In this document: positions 24,882 through 33,305 of the stretch, piece by piece | How the letters are laid out: each line of letters begins with the position of its first letter | How positions within the stretch are numbered: position 1 is the first letter of the stretch | Program-made: the position numbers and the translations under genes | NCBI RefSeq assembly: GCF_000171815.1 | Contig: NZ_ABGR01000001.1 | Location: forward strand, 372,001-436,000 | DNA: 64,000 bases | Source: Vibrio sp. AND4 | Lineage (GTDB): Bacteria > Pseudomonadota > Gammaproteobacteria > Enterobacterales > Vibrionaceae | Direction of reading: 5' to 3' | Notes under the pieces: model-generated | The model's input: the letters and a program-made list of their open reading frames with translations, nothing else | Database searches by the model: none | What the model was told of the DNA's origin: nothing

Positions 24882-26168
24882 TTAATTTTTGTAGAGAGTA
24901 TAATTCCTGTGGCTGTTAAAGTAATTTTGCATGCCGCCTAGGAAATGAAAATTCAAATCATTGCTGCTCGATGATTCGTTTTTCTTAACGCGAATAATGA
25001 GGCCTTGCTTGTCACCGTCACCACGTATTGTGGCTGCCCAACCAATTTTAGATGTTGAGGTTTCATAAATTACGAGTTCAGCATTATCTTCAGGAATCAA
25101 AATTCTATTTATGATGTCGTTTTCGGTGATTTCTTCACATCGATCACTGATAACTTTATATTCACTAATCTCCGTTACTCTTGTGGGGCAAACCTCAACA
25201 GAAATATTATTAAGGTCTCCCGGCAATACATTAGTAAAAGCAAAAGAGACAAAGGAGTCAGAGGCGTCTAGGTAGCTACCCTCTCTCTTTGGTATGTCGC
25301 CCCTGCGGGGAGTATAGTCATCAGCAAGTTCTGGTATCGTAATCCCAGACGCTAAAGGTGGAAGACGGAACGTATAATTTTTGTTTTCTTGTTCGATGTG
25401 GAAACTGGTCGAAACAAGTTCATTAGAACTCTTCTTTCGGTAGCTTTCTTGCCCAATATACATGCCATTTTCGTCAAAGATACCGTAATGCGCTAAGTTG
25501 TGTGAGGCTAAGTTTTTGACGACTCGAAACCCCATGTCACTAAGCAAAACTCTTTCTATGTCGCTACCATTTTTGACCGTTAATTCGATGGTAACTTTGC
25601 TTGGTTTGATACCACTTTCGAGGTTTTCGGAGGGTATTTGGAATGGTAACGCAGCTAGTTTCCATGTTTCTTGTTCTGATTCGTCTTCGCAATCATTAGG
25701 TACTTGTCGTGATAATTCACTCGATGTGTAAATGAGATTATCAGATTCGTCATAAAACCTTGCAGTAGCTGCGATCTTACTATCCTGGCAAGTATTGTTA
25801 AATTTATACCCATAGCTGAGCTCGTAGGTTGTATTAGTATCTAAACTAGGGATGAGTCTTTTATCTAAACCGATAGTATGTTCACGAGTATTTATGTTGC
25901 TGCCAAACCCTAATGCATTGAAGGAGATATTTTCAATTGGCTCTTCAGTAACATCGCTACTACCACTTATATGAGTCCACTTATCAGTTAAGTTACCGTA
26001 GTTACTGATTAAATTGAAGTTATAAAGATAAGAAGGTGCAGGCCTGATTATTGGTGAAGTTCGAATTTCTCCTTCAAGTGGGGAATTTTGAACAGCTTCA
26101 TTAGCTTTTACATGGGATACAAGGGCTAGGGAGGTAATAATACCTAACATAATACGATTAAATTTCAT
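24882..26168 (-). CDS. Exported protein of unknown function
   Basis: A 428-residue protein from the ATG at 26168, which has GGAG seven bases upstream; the frame continues to a GTG at 26207. A signal peptide ends near VKA/NEA. The mature region begins with Pro/Ile-rich sequence and is then mainly beta-strand-like (THISGSSDVTEEPIENISFN, YELSYGYKF), resembling carbohydrate-binding or adhesin-type jelly rolls, but I recognise no family. It carries several cysteines, probably disulphide-bonded. No neighbour suggests a function. The gene is AT-richer than the core genes here and flanked by AT-rich gaps, so horizontal origin is possible. Confidence 0.7.
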   Translation of the reverse strand: MKFNRIMLGIITSLALVSHVKANEAVQNSPLEGEIRTSPIIRPAPSYLYNFNLISNYGNLTDKWTHISGSSDVTEEPIENISFNALGFGSNINTREHTIGLDKRLIPSLDTNTTYELSYGYKFNNTCQDSKIAATARFYDESDNLIYTSSELSRQVPNDCEDESEQETWKLAALPFQIPSENLESGIKPSKVTIELTVKNGSDIERVLLSDMGFRVVKNLASHNLAHYGIFDENGMYIGQESYRKKSSNELVSTSFHIEQENKNYTFRLPPLASGITIPELADDYTPRRGDIPKREGSYLDASDSFVSFAFTNVLPGDLNNISVEVCPTRVTEISEYKVISDRCEEITENDIINRILIPEDNAELVIYETSTSKIGWAATIRGDGDKQGLIIRVKKNESSSSNDLNFHFLGGMQNYFNSHRNYTLYKN

Positions 26169-26548
26169 CATAGGCTCCACGTTGTAATATTTGGATAGTT
26201 CAAACACCAGCTAGCGATTAGTGTTGATAGTGAATTATTTTACATACGAGCTCTCATACTATTTTTAAAATTATGCCACCTTAGATGAATTTATTCACAA
26301 ATAATATAAGAAGACTTGAGTATATAGAAGTGTGAGCACAGGGCTACTTCATTTACATTCTTTAAGAACGTAAAGCTACCTGCATATTACTCTAATTTTT
26401 AATTCCAAAGATATATGTGGTCTTGAAAATGGATTGACCTTTGGCGACGCTTTAAATATAGGGCGACTTAGTTAAGGAGCATTGAAAAAGAGAGACCGGG
26501 CTCTCGCTCGTAATAGTTGCAAAGTGAAAGGTTCAAAGTCGTTTATAT

Positions 26549-26580
26549 ACTCATTTACTCATTTACTCATTTACTCATTT
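26549..26580. repeat. Four perfect tandem copies of the octamer ACTCATTT
   Basis: The repeat ACTCATTT occurs four times without a break. The last copy contains the stop codon of the minus-strand gene ending at 26575, so the tract lies across its 3' end. Eight is not a multiple of three, but because the stop is in the first copy read by the ribosome, slippage should change only the trailer, unless that stop-containing copy is altered. Confidence 0.92.
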
Positions 26581-27369
26581 GCAGCTTAGCGCATCACCTA
26601 AAGGTCGAAAGTACGCTTGCATTGCTTGATGAATGGCGTGCCGATGCGCAATATCAGGATAGATCGGGAGGGTATCAGGCTTGATCGTACCAGAGACCAG
26701 ATAAGCGTTTTCAATACCCGAGCACGATTCAATGACGGATTCAAAGGCCCGCGCCATCATTTCTGTGGGCTGTGAAAAGTACTTTAAACCCGTTGCTTTG
26801 TCGGCTTGCACACTCCGAGAGATATAATCGTGTTTGTCTTGGCCGTCGGCACTAAGTAAAGTCGCATCAAAGATCTTGAGCAAACGCTCGTTTAAAGGGT
26901 GTGGAAAGTGCTCGGTATTTCGCAGCCAACAATCGCTAGCGAAAATAGTGCTTCGCTGAGGGCCTGTTCGGTCACCGATATCAAATGCTTTATCCGCAAT
27001 GTAATGGTCGAACGCGTGCCAAAACTCATGAGCAAGCGCACCAGCTCCCGCGTTTTTAGCCAATGCTAATTCACGTTGATTCGGGGCGTAATGCGCTTGA
27101 ACTCCTTTTTGTCCTCCTGTGCCGAAAGCAAGGTTTAAATTGCCGCGAAGCCCTATGGCAGAAGGAGGGAGTGCTAATATGTAAGCCAAATCAGCTAAAG
27201 AATCGAATATCAAGTTTGCTGCGAGATCCTTTTCTTCATTGCTCACCCACTTACCAACACGGATGCTACCAATACCGAATGTTTCTTTGATATCGATGAA
27301 CGACACTTGATCACCATGACGATAATCAGGGCCTTTGCGTGTTTTGTATTTAAAGCTGCTGAGCTGCAA
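26575..27369 (-). CDS. LPD1/CLCA_X-like protein with HExxH zincin-like motif
   Basis: A 264-residue soluble protein. The N-terminal half (FIDIKETFGIGSIRVGKW, then DSLADLAYILALPPSAIG and LAFGTGG) fits the LPD1-type domain of polyvalent mobile-element proteins and the CLCA_X label used for Vibrio homologues. HEFWH at residues 114-118 with a further His at 122 (HAFDH) and Glu in PTEMMARAFE look like a zincin site, so a metallopeptidase activity is possible but unproven. No signal peptide. No phage or plasmid genes are adjacent. The 3' end is embedded in an octamer repeat. Confidence 0.72.
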   Translation of the reverse strand: MQLSSFKYKTRKGPDYRHGDQVSFIDIKETFGIGSIRVGKWVSNEEKDLAANLIFDSLADLAYILALPPSAIGLRGNLNLAFGTGGQKGVQAHYAPNQRELALAKNAGAGALAHEFWHAFDHYIADKAFDIGDRTGPQRSTIFASDCWLRNTEHFPHPLNERLLKIFDATLLSADGQDKHDYISRSVQADKATGLKYFSQPTEMMARAFESVIESCSGIENAYLVSGTIKPDTLPIYPDIAHRHAIHQAMQAYFRPLGDALSCK

Positions 27370-27544
27370 GACATGCCTCGAAAGTAGTACAGATTTATAT
27401 TTGTAAGATTATACCTGAATAGAAGGCTCAATAAGAGGCTGATATCGATTGAAGCGCCACTCCCGACTTTTAAGTTGCATTAAGACAAACTCGCGAACTT
27501 ATCTAATCCATCTACACTATAATTAACGCTTTAGTTTTCAATAG

Positions 27545-27560
27545 GTTCGTTATAACGAAC
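27545..27560. promoter_or_regulatory. Perfect 16-base palindrome, probable operator
   Basis: GTTCGTTATAACGAAC is a perfect palindrome. It lies 82 bases upstream of the YdjM-like gene and 22 bases after a TATAAT at 27518, in the divergent region shared with the LPD1-like gene. It has the form of a dimeric repressor site, but I cannot name the regulator. Confidence 0.5.
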
Positions 27561-27641
27561 AACACCAAGCGTTTTCATTCAAATATGACCATTTGATTTG
27601 GGCATCATTTATCTTTTTAAACACAGTGGAGTGAGCAAACC

Positions 27642-28643
27642 ATGGACCCACTAACTCAGGGATTAGTTGGCGCGTCTTTATCTCTATCGACGAGTAAAAA
27701 ACAGCATATGGTGGCCGCGGGTGCGCTCGGTTTACTCGCAGGCATGGCTCCTGATTTGGATATATTGATTCGATCAAGCAGTGACCCGCTGCTGTTTTTG
27801 GAATATCATCGTCAGTTTACTCACTCTGTATTTTTTATACCCGTCGGCAGTTTTCTCTGTGCTTTAGCCTTACACCCTCTGATTGGGCAAAGGTTGGGGT
27901 TATTGTTCAAACAGAGTTGGTGGTATTGCGTGTTAGGGTATGCCACGCATGGACTACTGGATGCGTGTACCAGCTACGGCACTCAGCTATTGTGGCCCTT
28001 TACTGATGCTCGCTACTCATGGAATATCATCTCCGTGATTGATCCTGTTTTCACGCTGCCTATATTGGTCACCTTATTTTTTAGTCTGGTGAAACGTAAC
28101 GCTTGGTACACGCACTTTGCTGTCTTTTGGGTGTTTACTTACCTTATCATTGGCATAATTCAAAGAGACAGAGCAGAAGAAGCGGGATGGGAGCTGGCTG
28201 AGGTCAGACAACATAAGCCCCAACGGCTGGTAGCCAAACCCACCTTTGCTAATACCCTAGTTTGGAAGGTCATCTACGAAACCGAGGAAGACTTTCATGT
28301 CGATGCGGTGAGATTGGGAACATCAATAAAACTTTACACCGGAGAGTCCATCGCAAAGTTAAACCTCGAGAAAGATTTTCCTTGGTTGTCTCTTACATCG
28401 CAGCAAGCCGAAGACATTGAACGATTTCGTTGGTTCTCGGATGGGTTTATCGCCCGTGACCCAAAGAGCGAGTTGCGTGTCATTGATTTGCGTTATTCTA
28501 TGTTACCAAACGAGATCGACGCCTTGTGGGGTATTGAACTGTCTAAATTCGCGCATAAAAATACGCATGTGAAATACATTACAAATCGTGATAGTTCTCA
28601 GCAGTCGCGACTCGCTTTTCTCAAAATGTTAAAGGGTGATTAA
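27642..28643 (+). CDS. Membrane-bound metal-dependent hydrolase, YdjM-like
   Basis: A 333-residue inner-membrane protein. The N-terminus MDPLTQGLVGASLS, followed by AGMAPDLDIL, HRQFTHSVFF and ATHGLLDACTSYGTQLLWPF, is the PF04307 (YdjM/DUF457) pattern, with Asp and His residues presumed to bind metal at the membrane. About five hydrophobic segments fill the first half; the second half (from about residue 185) is soluble. E. coli YdjM is a LexA-regulated protein of unclear role; no SOS box is visible here. GGAG lies 11 bases before the ATG. Confidence 0.85.
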   Translation: MDPLTQGLVGASLSLSTSKKQHMVAAGALGLLAGMAPDLDILIRSSSDPLLFLEYHRQFTHSVFFIPVGSFLCALALHPLIGQRLGLLFKQSWWYCVLGYATHGLLDACTSYGTQLLWPFTDARYSWNIISVIDPVFTLPILVTLFFSLVKRNAWYTHFAVFWVFTYLIIGIIQRDRAEEAGWELAEVRQHKPQRLVAKPTFANTLVWKVIYETEEDFHVDAVRLGTSIKLYTGESIAKLNLEKDFPWLSLTSQQAEDIERFRWFSDGFIARDPKSELRVIDLRYSMLPNEIDALWGIELSKFAHKNTHVKYITNRDSSQQSRLAFLKMLKGD

Positions 28644-28823
28644 CTCGACGGTTTAACAGCTAACCAAGGTAAACAGTTTGCAGTACTCTAAGCTAAATAA
28701 GCCCTCTGGTTCTCGTTTCCTGATTGAGTTTGTATTTGCATCAGAGACAATAAACTCTGGTAATCGATGCTATAGCCCTTAAAATGCGCACACTAAAAAT
28801 GATAACCAATTTAGAGTGATTTT

Positions 28824-29282
28824 ATGCTTCGTGATTACACATTCGATTGTTTGGTGACTATGCCACGCCATGATCTGGAAGAGTTTAGTGCTCGCATGAT
28901 CAGTAAAATGGTGCCAGAAGACGTGATGAATGAACTATTTACCTTCGACCAAGAAGAAGTAGATAGTGAAGACCGCATGTTATCGGCGCGTCTTGATGCG
29001 ATGTTACGTATGACAGCGATCGCGCTAAGCGAAATTCAGCAAGCGTTTGATGAATCGGATAATGCCAAGCAAAATAGTGTGCGGATGACGCGCCTTGTCC
29101 TTTGGCACTTCTACGCTATTTCATTTCGTCTTGAAGAAGCGATAACGCTAGAAATGCACTGTGAACATGTTGAAAAGCTACTAGATAATACGCCAACAGA
29201 TGTGTTTGCTTGGGTGAAAACGCTGACGGAGCTCCTGCATACTTACGCAGAGATCAGCGCGAAGAACAACCCACAAGGTTGA
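28824..29282 (+). CDS. Hypothetical cytosolic helical protein
   Basis: A 152-residue acidic, Met- and Leu-rich protein that should be all-helical; no signal peptide or membrane segment. No known motif recognised. It is probably monocistronic: 180 bases separate it from the upstream gene and the downstream gene is convergent. Composition and codon use look like those of neighbouring core genes, so it is likely a real conserved gene. Confidence 0.65.
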   Translation: MLRDYTFDCLVTMPRHDLEEFSARMISKMVPEDVMNELFTFDQEEVDSEDRMLSARLDAMLRMTAIALSEIQQAFDESDNAKQNSVRMTRLVLWHFYAISFRLEEAITLEMHCEHVEKLLDNTPTDVFAWVKTLTELLHTYAEISAKNNPQG

Positions 29283-29380
29283 ATTATATCAATCACAGCA
29301 GCTGTTCAGAATGACCTGTTCGATAGATTATGCAATGTGGGCGCTTTAGTGTTAATTAAGGCTTGGCTGATTTACAAGTT

Positions 29381-29434
29381 CCTTCCCTTGAGACTTTTTC
29401 TCTATAGAACGCGAAAAGAAGACAAAAGGGAAGG
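29381..29434. repeat. Imperfect inverted repeat between convergent genes
   Basis: CCTTCCCTT at 29381 pairs with AAGGGAAGG at 29426, and the inner bases continue the stem imperfectly (ACTTTTTC with GAAAAGAAG). It may act as a terminator for the gene ending at 29282 or be a small non-coding element. Confidence 0.45.
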
Positions 29435-29516
29435 TTAGGTCACAAAGCTTGGCCCGCATAGCTCAGCTTAGATCACATCATTTAGTTCATGTAATCTAGC
29501 TCGCATAGCAACATGG

Positions 29517-29550
29517 TTAATTGACTGACGATGTTAATTAACCGACGATG
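29517..29550. repeat. 17-base tandem duplication across the stop codon of the effector-like gene
   Basis: TTAATTGACTGACGATG is followed directly by TTAATTAACCGACGATG, two copies differing at two bases. The right copy includes the stop codon and last codons of the minus-strand gene ending at 29538. Confidence 0.75.
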
Positions 29551-30923
29551 AATGAGTTTTTTACCGAGCCGTCTTCATCTAATTTCTTTTCCATTACTCT
29601 TTGCAGTTCTAGGTGAGAAGGCAACTTTCCTTCATTAAATTGCCAATGGGTAGCGCCCAGAACACTGATGTCGTAATAGTCATGATTCCATTGCTGAAAA
29701 TCTTCGCTGTTTGTGAATGATTCAGGCAACGACTCTACGTAAGAGCCTGGGTTATACGGAATTCCGACTTTTTCACCAATGGTCATGCATTCATGATAAG
29801 AGTGCATACCGCCGCCCACTAGGTAACCTACGATCGCCATCATATATTGCTTTTTGTCTTCCATCTCAGTGAGCGGGCCAAAGGCCTCTGCTGCTTGCAA
29901 TAGAGACCCGGTTGTGCCAGATATACCTGCGCCAAATAGGAGGTTTCGTGAATCGATGTCATCGAAAAAATTGTTGGCTTCTGTGTGACTGGTGCGATTT
30001 ACATCACGTTCGAACATATCGACACCACGGTTTCTTGGTTGCTCAAAACTCCCGACGATGTTTGCATGTTTATTGTCGGCGATACCCGCTGTGTGGGATG
30101 CTTGTGCCCCCGCTACGTTAGCTCTACCGCGATATTCTTTTTTGTCGAACCAATCCTGTCTTACCGTCTCTCCAAGTGCTTGATACTTCGCAAGTTGCTC
30201 ACTGCCACCACCTAATTTCGGTAATACTTTTCGACCTACTGCATCATGAATTGAGATCTTCTGGTCCAAAGAGCCATTTTCAAGCGCATCCATGATTTTA
30301 TTCCAGACTTGATCCTCTGACATCGTTTTAACATCTTGCGTTGAGATTCTTCCAAAGGACAGTCGTTCGTTAGTAAAAAAATAGTGGCCAATTTGTTTGG
30401 TAACCGTTGCCATCGTTTCTTTAGGGTTACTCTCAAACTTTTCCATCAGAAAGCTCTTTACACCCTCGGAAACTTTATTGACCGCTTTTTCGGTGTACTG
30501 ATTCTTATCCAACGCGATTGCACCTAGTTCTGATGCGGCTAACCCTCTACGCTCCTGGCTTACCTCGGTGGTATAAGGTTTGAGATCACTTGCAATTTGA
30601 TTAAACCCTCGATGTTCTCCGCTTTTAGCGTAAACAACGGTTGAGTCTGAAGTGATACCATAAGGAACATAGGACTCTTCGCTTGAGCGTGGCAGTTTAC
30701 CATTCTGAAATTCACGTTTTACAAAGCCTTCCGGACTATCGAAATCTCGGATAATAAAGCTCTTGTCTAGACCTTTACCTTCGGCCGACGAGCCGCCCTG
30801 TGATATCACAAGTTGTTGAATTGATTTTGTTTCTTCTGCAGGTGAGTTTTTATTTATACCGTGATCTTCCGAACGGTTGATATTTGCCGCAGTTGTTGAT
30901 ACTGACCCAAAGTGAACATTCAT
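29538..30923 (-). CDS. Effector-like protein of unknown family (possible secreted toxin)
   Basis: A 461-residue soluble protein, start at 30923 supported by GAAGGAA. It has no Sec signal. The N-terminus is Ser/Thr/Asn-rich and looks disordered (VHFGSVSTTAANINRSEDHG), as in type III or type VI effectors. The C-terminal third holds a Gly-rich segment (NLLFGAGISGTTGSLLQAAE) and GGGMHSYHECMTIGEKVG, with clustered His, Glu and Cys that could be catalytic. I do not recognise the family. It stands alone, flanked by AT-rich non-coding DNA, without an immunity or chaperone gene beside it; a type III chaperone gene lies 30 kb away at 61035. Confidence 0.7.
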   Translation of the reverse strand: MNVHFGSVSTTAANINRSEDHGINKNSPAEETKSIQQLVISQGGSSAEGKGLDKSFIIRDFDSPEGFVKREFQNGKLPRSSEESYVPYGITSDSTVVYAKSGEHRGFNQIASDLKPYTTEVSQERRGLAASELGAIALDKNQYTEKAVNKVSEGVKSFLMEKFESNPKETMATVTKQIGHYFFTNERLSFGRISTQDVKTMSEDQVWNKIMDALENGSLDQKISIHDAVGRKVLPKLGGGSEQLAKYQALGETVRQDWFDKKEYRGRANVAGAQASHTAGIADNKHANIVGSFEQPRNRGVDMFERDVNRTSHTEANNFFDDIDSRNLLFGAGISGTTGSLLQAAEAFGPLTEMEDKKQYMMAIVGYLVGGGMHSYHECMTIGEKVGIPYNPGSYVESLPESFTNSEDFQQWNHDYYDISVLGATHWQFNEGKLPSHLELQRVMEKKLDEDGSVKNSFIVG

Positions 30924-31845
30924 AACATTTCCTTCGAAAATTAATGGCTGACATTTATTAACTCTGGTCAATGTATAAGAAAATTAATGATCCAAATATC
31001 AGTAAAAGGCGAATGTTTTTATTTTATGCTAACGGGATGTTCTAACTGTTGCGATCTTGTATTTTTAATAGGTCAGTGAAGGCTAAAGTTAGTGATTTAC
31101 AATAAGAGTGCTTCATTCTCTTAATTTTCTCATTTTTAGAAACGTACCTTTACCCCATTACTCAGTGGATTCACATTGATGGTGATAGATATTAAAATAC
31201 TTAAATTGGCTTTCATGTCATAAGGTAGTGCAGGAAGATATATCATGTTAAGGTATTTTGATACGAGTTGAGCGCTCATTTACTTAGGATTGTTCACACT
31301 TATTTAAATTATAGGTAGCTTTGTAAAGTCTTACGTTTTTATATTTTGTCAATAGTTAAGTTTTAGGTGTTTATGTTTTTTGCAACCAAAGTAATGTTTT
31401 AAATTATATTGATTAATACCTCATATACGGTTTGGCTTACATGTTTCCTAAAGCTAAATTCTTAACCAAAAAAACAATATTGAGCCAGTAAAACGCTACC
31501 TGTAAATCTGTGGTCCTTTATCTGAAGATAGTACAAAAGACCTGAATGTCTGATAGGGAGAAAGATCGCTTACATTTATAGCAATCATTTAATTGCATAC
31601 ACGGATTAATTTGATTAGTATTCGACAAATGAGAAGCATTTAAGCTAATTCGCTCATCGTTATTAGTGTCATTTTAATTGATAGCATCTTCAATGCAGTA
31701 GTTATAAATGTCTATTTATCAACTTTTCTGATGAAACTTATTCATGGACGCTGAGTGAACTTACCTTTATATCAACTAGGGTGTTATCTGCTCATGAATA
31801 TGGTTCTTAGTATTAGCCGGACAACATAAAAATAAAGGAAGTTGT
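30924..31845. other. AT-rich non-coding region upstream of the effector-like and ceramidase-like genes
   Basis: About 920 bases, low in GC, without an open frame of credible length on either strand. It must hold both divergent promoters. I see no insertion-sequence end, repeat or known operator. Such tracts flanking singly placed accessory genes are typical of acquired DNA silenced by H-NS. Confidence 0.45.
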
Positions 31846-33072
31846 ATGAAAAAAGTTATCTTATTAACAACGTTAGCTACAAGTTTAGTTATAACTGCAC
31901 CCACTTTCGCCCGTGGTTTCACTGCGGGTGTTTGGAAAGAAAGCCTTGGTCCGTTAGAAGGGGATAAAGAGCTATGTATGGGGGGGTATGGTATGCCTTT
32001 GTCAAAACTACGCTGCAACATAGAAGGGGAGCATGATGATCTTTCAGTACGAGCCCTTTACCTAGAAAAAAATGGTCAGCAAATTAACATTGTAAGCATA
32101 GATGCGCCGGGTATTGGTGACTCAATCATCGATGGGATTAAAACTGAATTAAATGAGATTTCTGTTAACGAACAGAACGTATACATATCAGCGACGCACA
32201 CTCACGCAGGACTTGACTACCAGGGGATTTGGGGAGGTGTCAGCCCTGAATATAAAGCGAGGCTAATAAGCTTGTCAGCCAAAGCAGTAAGACAAGCTCA
32301 GCTTAATGCCCAGAGAGTAAAGTTATTTGCTTCTACAACGACAGCACCTGTTTCAAATCGAAGGGGGTTGAAGCAAGTGGACGACACAGTCACTACCCTG
32401 CATATTGTCGATGTCGACACTGGCGATAATGTCTCTACGCTAATTAACATGAGCGCGCATCCCACCATATTAGATCAAAACAACCACTTGCTGAGTTCAG
32501 ATTATGTTTATTATCTCCGTGAGGCGCTAGAGCAAGAGCTAGGAGGCATGAGCATTTTCGTAAATGGCATCTTGGGTGATGCTCAGTTTAAGAGTGAGTT
32601 TAGAACCTTCACATCTGCTAAGGAGTTTGGTGACTTAGTCGCTAGCAATGTTGTGAACGCTCTCTCAAATCGACAGCGGATCAAAGGCGAAATCACCCTT
32701 GAAAGTAAGATGCTATCTCATGAGGTAACCAATCCTAACTTCCTTGGATTGATAAGAGCAGAGTCCTTAGATGTCCATGTTGATGGCTCGAATAATATTA
32801 ACGCTAAAGTAACTAAAATTGAGCTTGGTGATAGCTTTACTATTATTACCTCCCCAGGAGAGGCCTTGACCAACCTAGGTTTACCAATCAAGAAAGCAAT
32901 GAGTTCTCGATATAAAATGATGCTTGGTTTAACTGACGGTTCTTACGGTTACCTCATTCCCTCCGAGGAATTTGAGACTATAGATGGTCGAAAAACGGAG
33001 GAGCAATTCAGCATAGATAAAAATGTTGGCGATGAATATAAAAAATTAGCACTAGAATTGATTAGACAGTAA
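31846..33072 (+). CDS. Exported neutral/alkaline ceramidase-like protein, catalytic-domain region only
   Basis: A 408-residue protein with signal peptide MKKVILLTTLATSLVITAPTF. The N-terminal ceramidase family pattern is seen in CMGGYGMP, INIVSIDAPGIGDSI, ISATHTHAGLDYQG (zinc-binding His pair) and NMSAHPTIL with SSDYVYYLREALE. Family members cleave ceramide to sphingosine and fatty acid. Two oddities stand out: it is far shorter than the usual 650-750 residues, lacking the C-terminal domain; and the hexapeptide GDVSPN that holds the nucleophilic Ser appears here as GDAQFK. It may act on another amide or be non-catalytic. AAAGGAAG precedes the ATG. Confidence 0.75.
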   Translation: MKKVILLTTLATSLVITAPTFARGFTAGVWKESLGPLEGDKELCMGGYGMPLSKLRCNIEGEHDDLSVRALYLEKNGQQINIVSIDAPGIGDSIIDGIKTELNEISVNEQNVYISATHTHAGLDYQGIWGGVSPEYKARLISLSAKAVRQAQLNAQRVKLFASTTTAPVSNRRGLKQVDDTVTTLHIVDVDTGDNVSTLINMSAHPTILDQNNHLLSSDYVYYLREALEQELGGMSIFVNGILGDAQFKSEFRTFTSAKEFGDLVASNVVNALSNRQRIKGEITLESKMLSHEVTNPNFLGLIRAESLDVHVDGSNNINAKVTKIELGDSFTIITSPGEALTNLGLPIKKAMSSRYKMMLGLTDGSYGYLIPSEEFETIDGRKTEEQFSIDKNVGDEYKKLALELIRQ

Positions 33073-33251
33073 ACATTGATTTTAATCCGATGTTTTATCC
33101 AATCAAACTCTACCGAACAAACTCGATGTTAGTCGTCTCCGAGGTTTACTATTTAAGCACTGGGTTGATTTAGTACACAGTAGGGCGTTTTCTGATTCCC
33201 TCATGGTTAATTACGGTTCAACCTGTTAGGTGGCTTATCAAAGGGAGAAGC

Positions 33252-33283
33252 ACAAGGCCCGTCAAATAATGATCGGGCCTTGT
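33252..33283. terminator. Bidirectional terminator between ceramidase-like and ABC exporter genes
   Basis: ACAAGGCCCG pairs with CGGGCCTTGT around a 12-base loop; a T-rich TTCTTT follows on the plus strand. It lies 23 bases beyond the ABC exporter stop. Confidence 0.82.
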
Positions 33284-33305
33284 TCTTTGCCGTAGTATTT
33301 AGCCA

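Noticed and set aside
26549-26580. Tandem octamers as a CRISPR-like array
   Set aside because: Unit is 8 bases, with no spacers and no cas genes; it is a simple sequence repeat.
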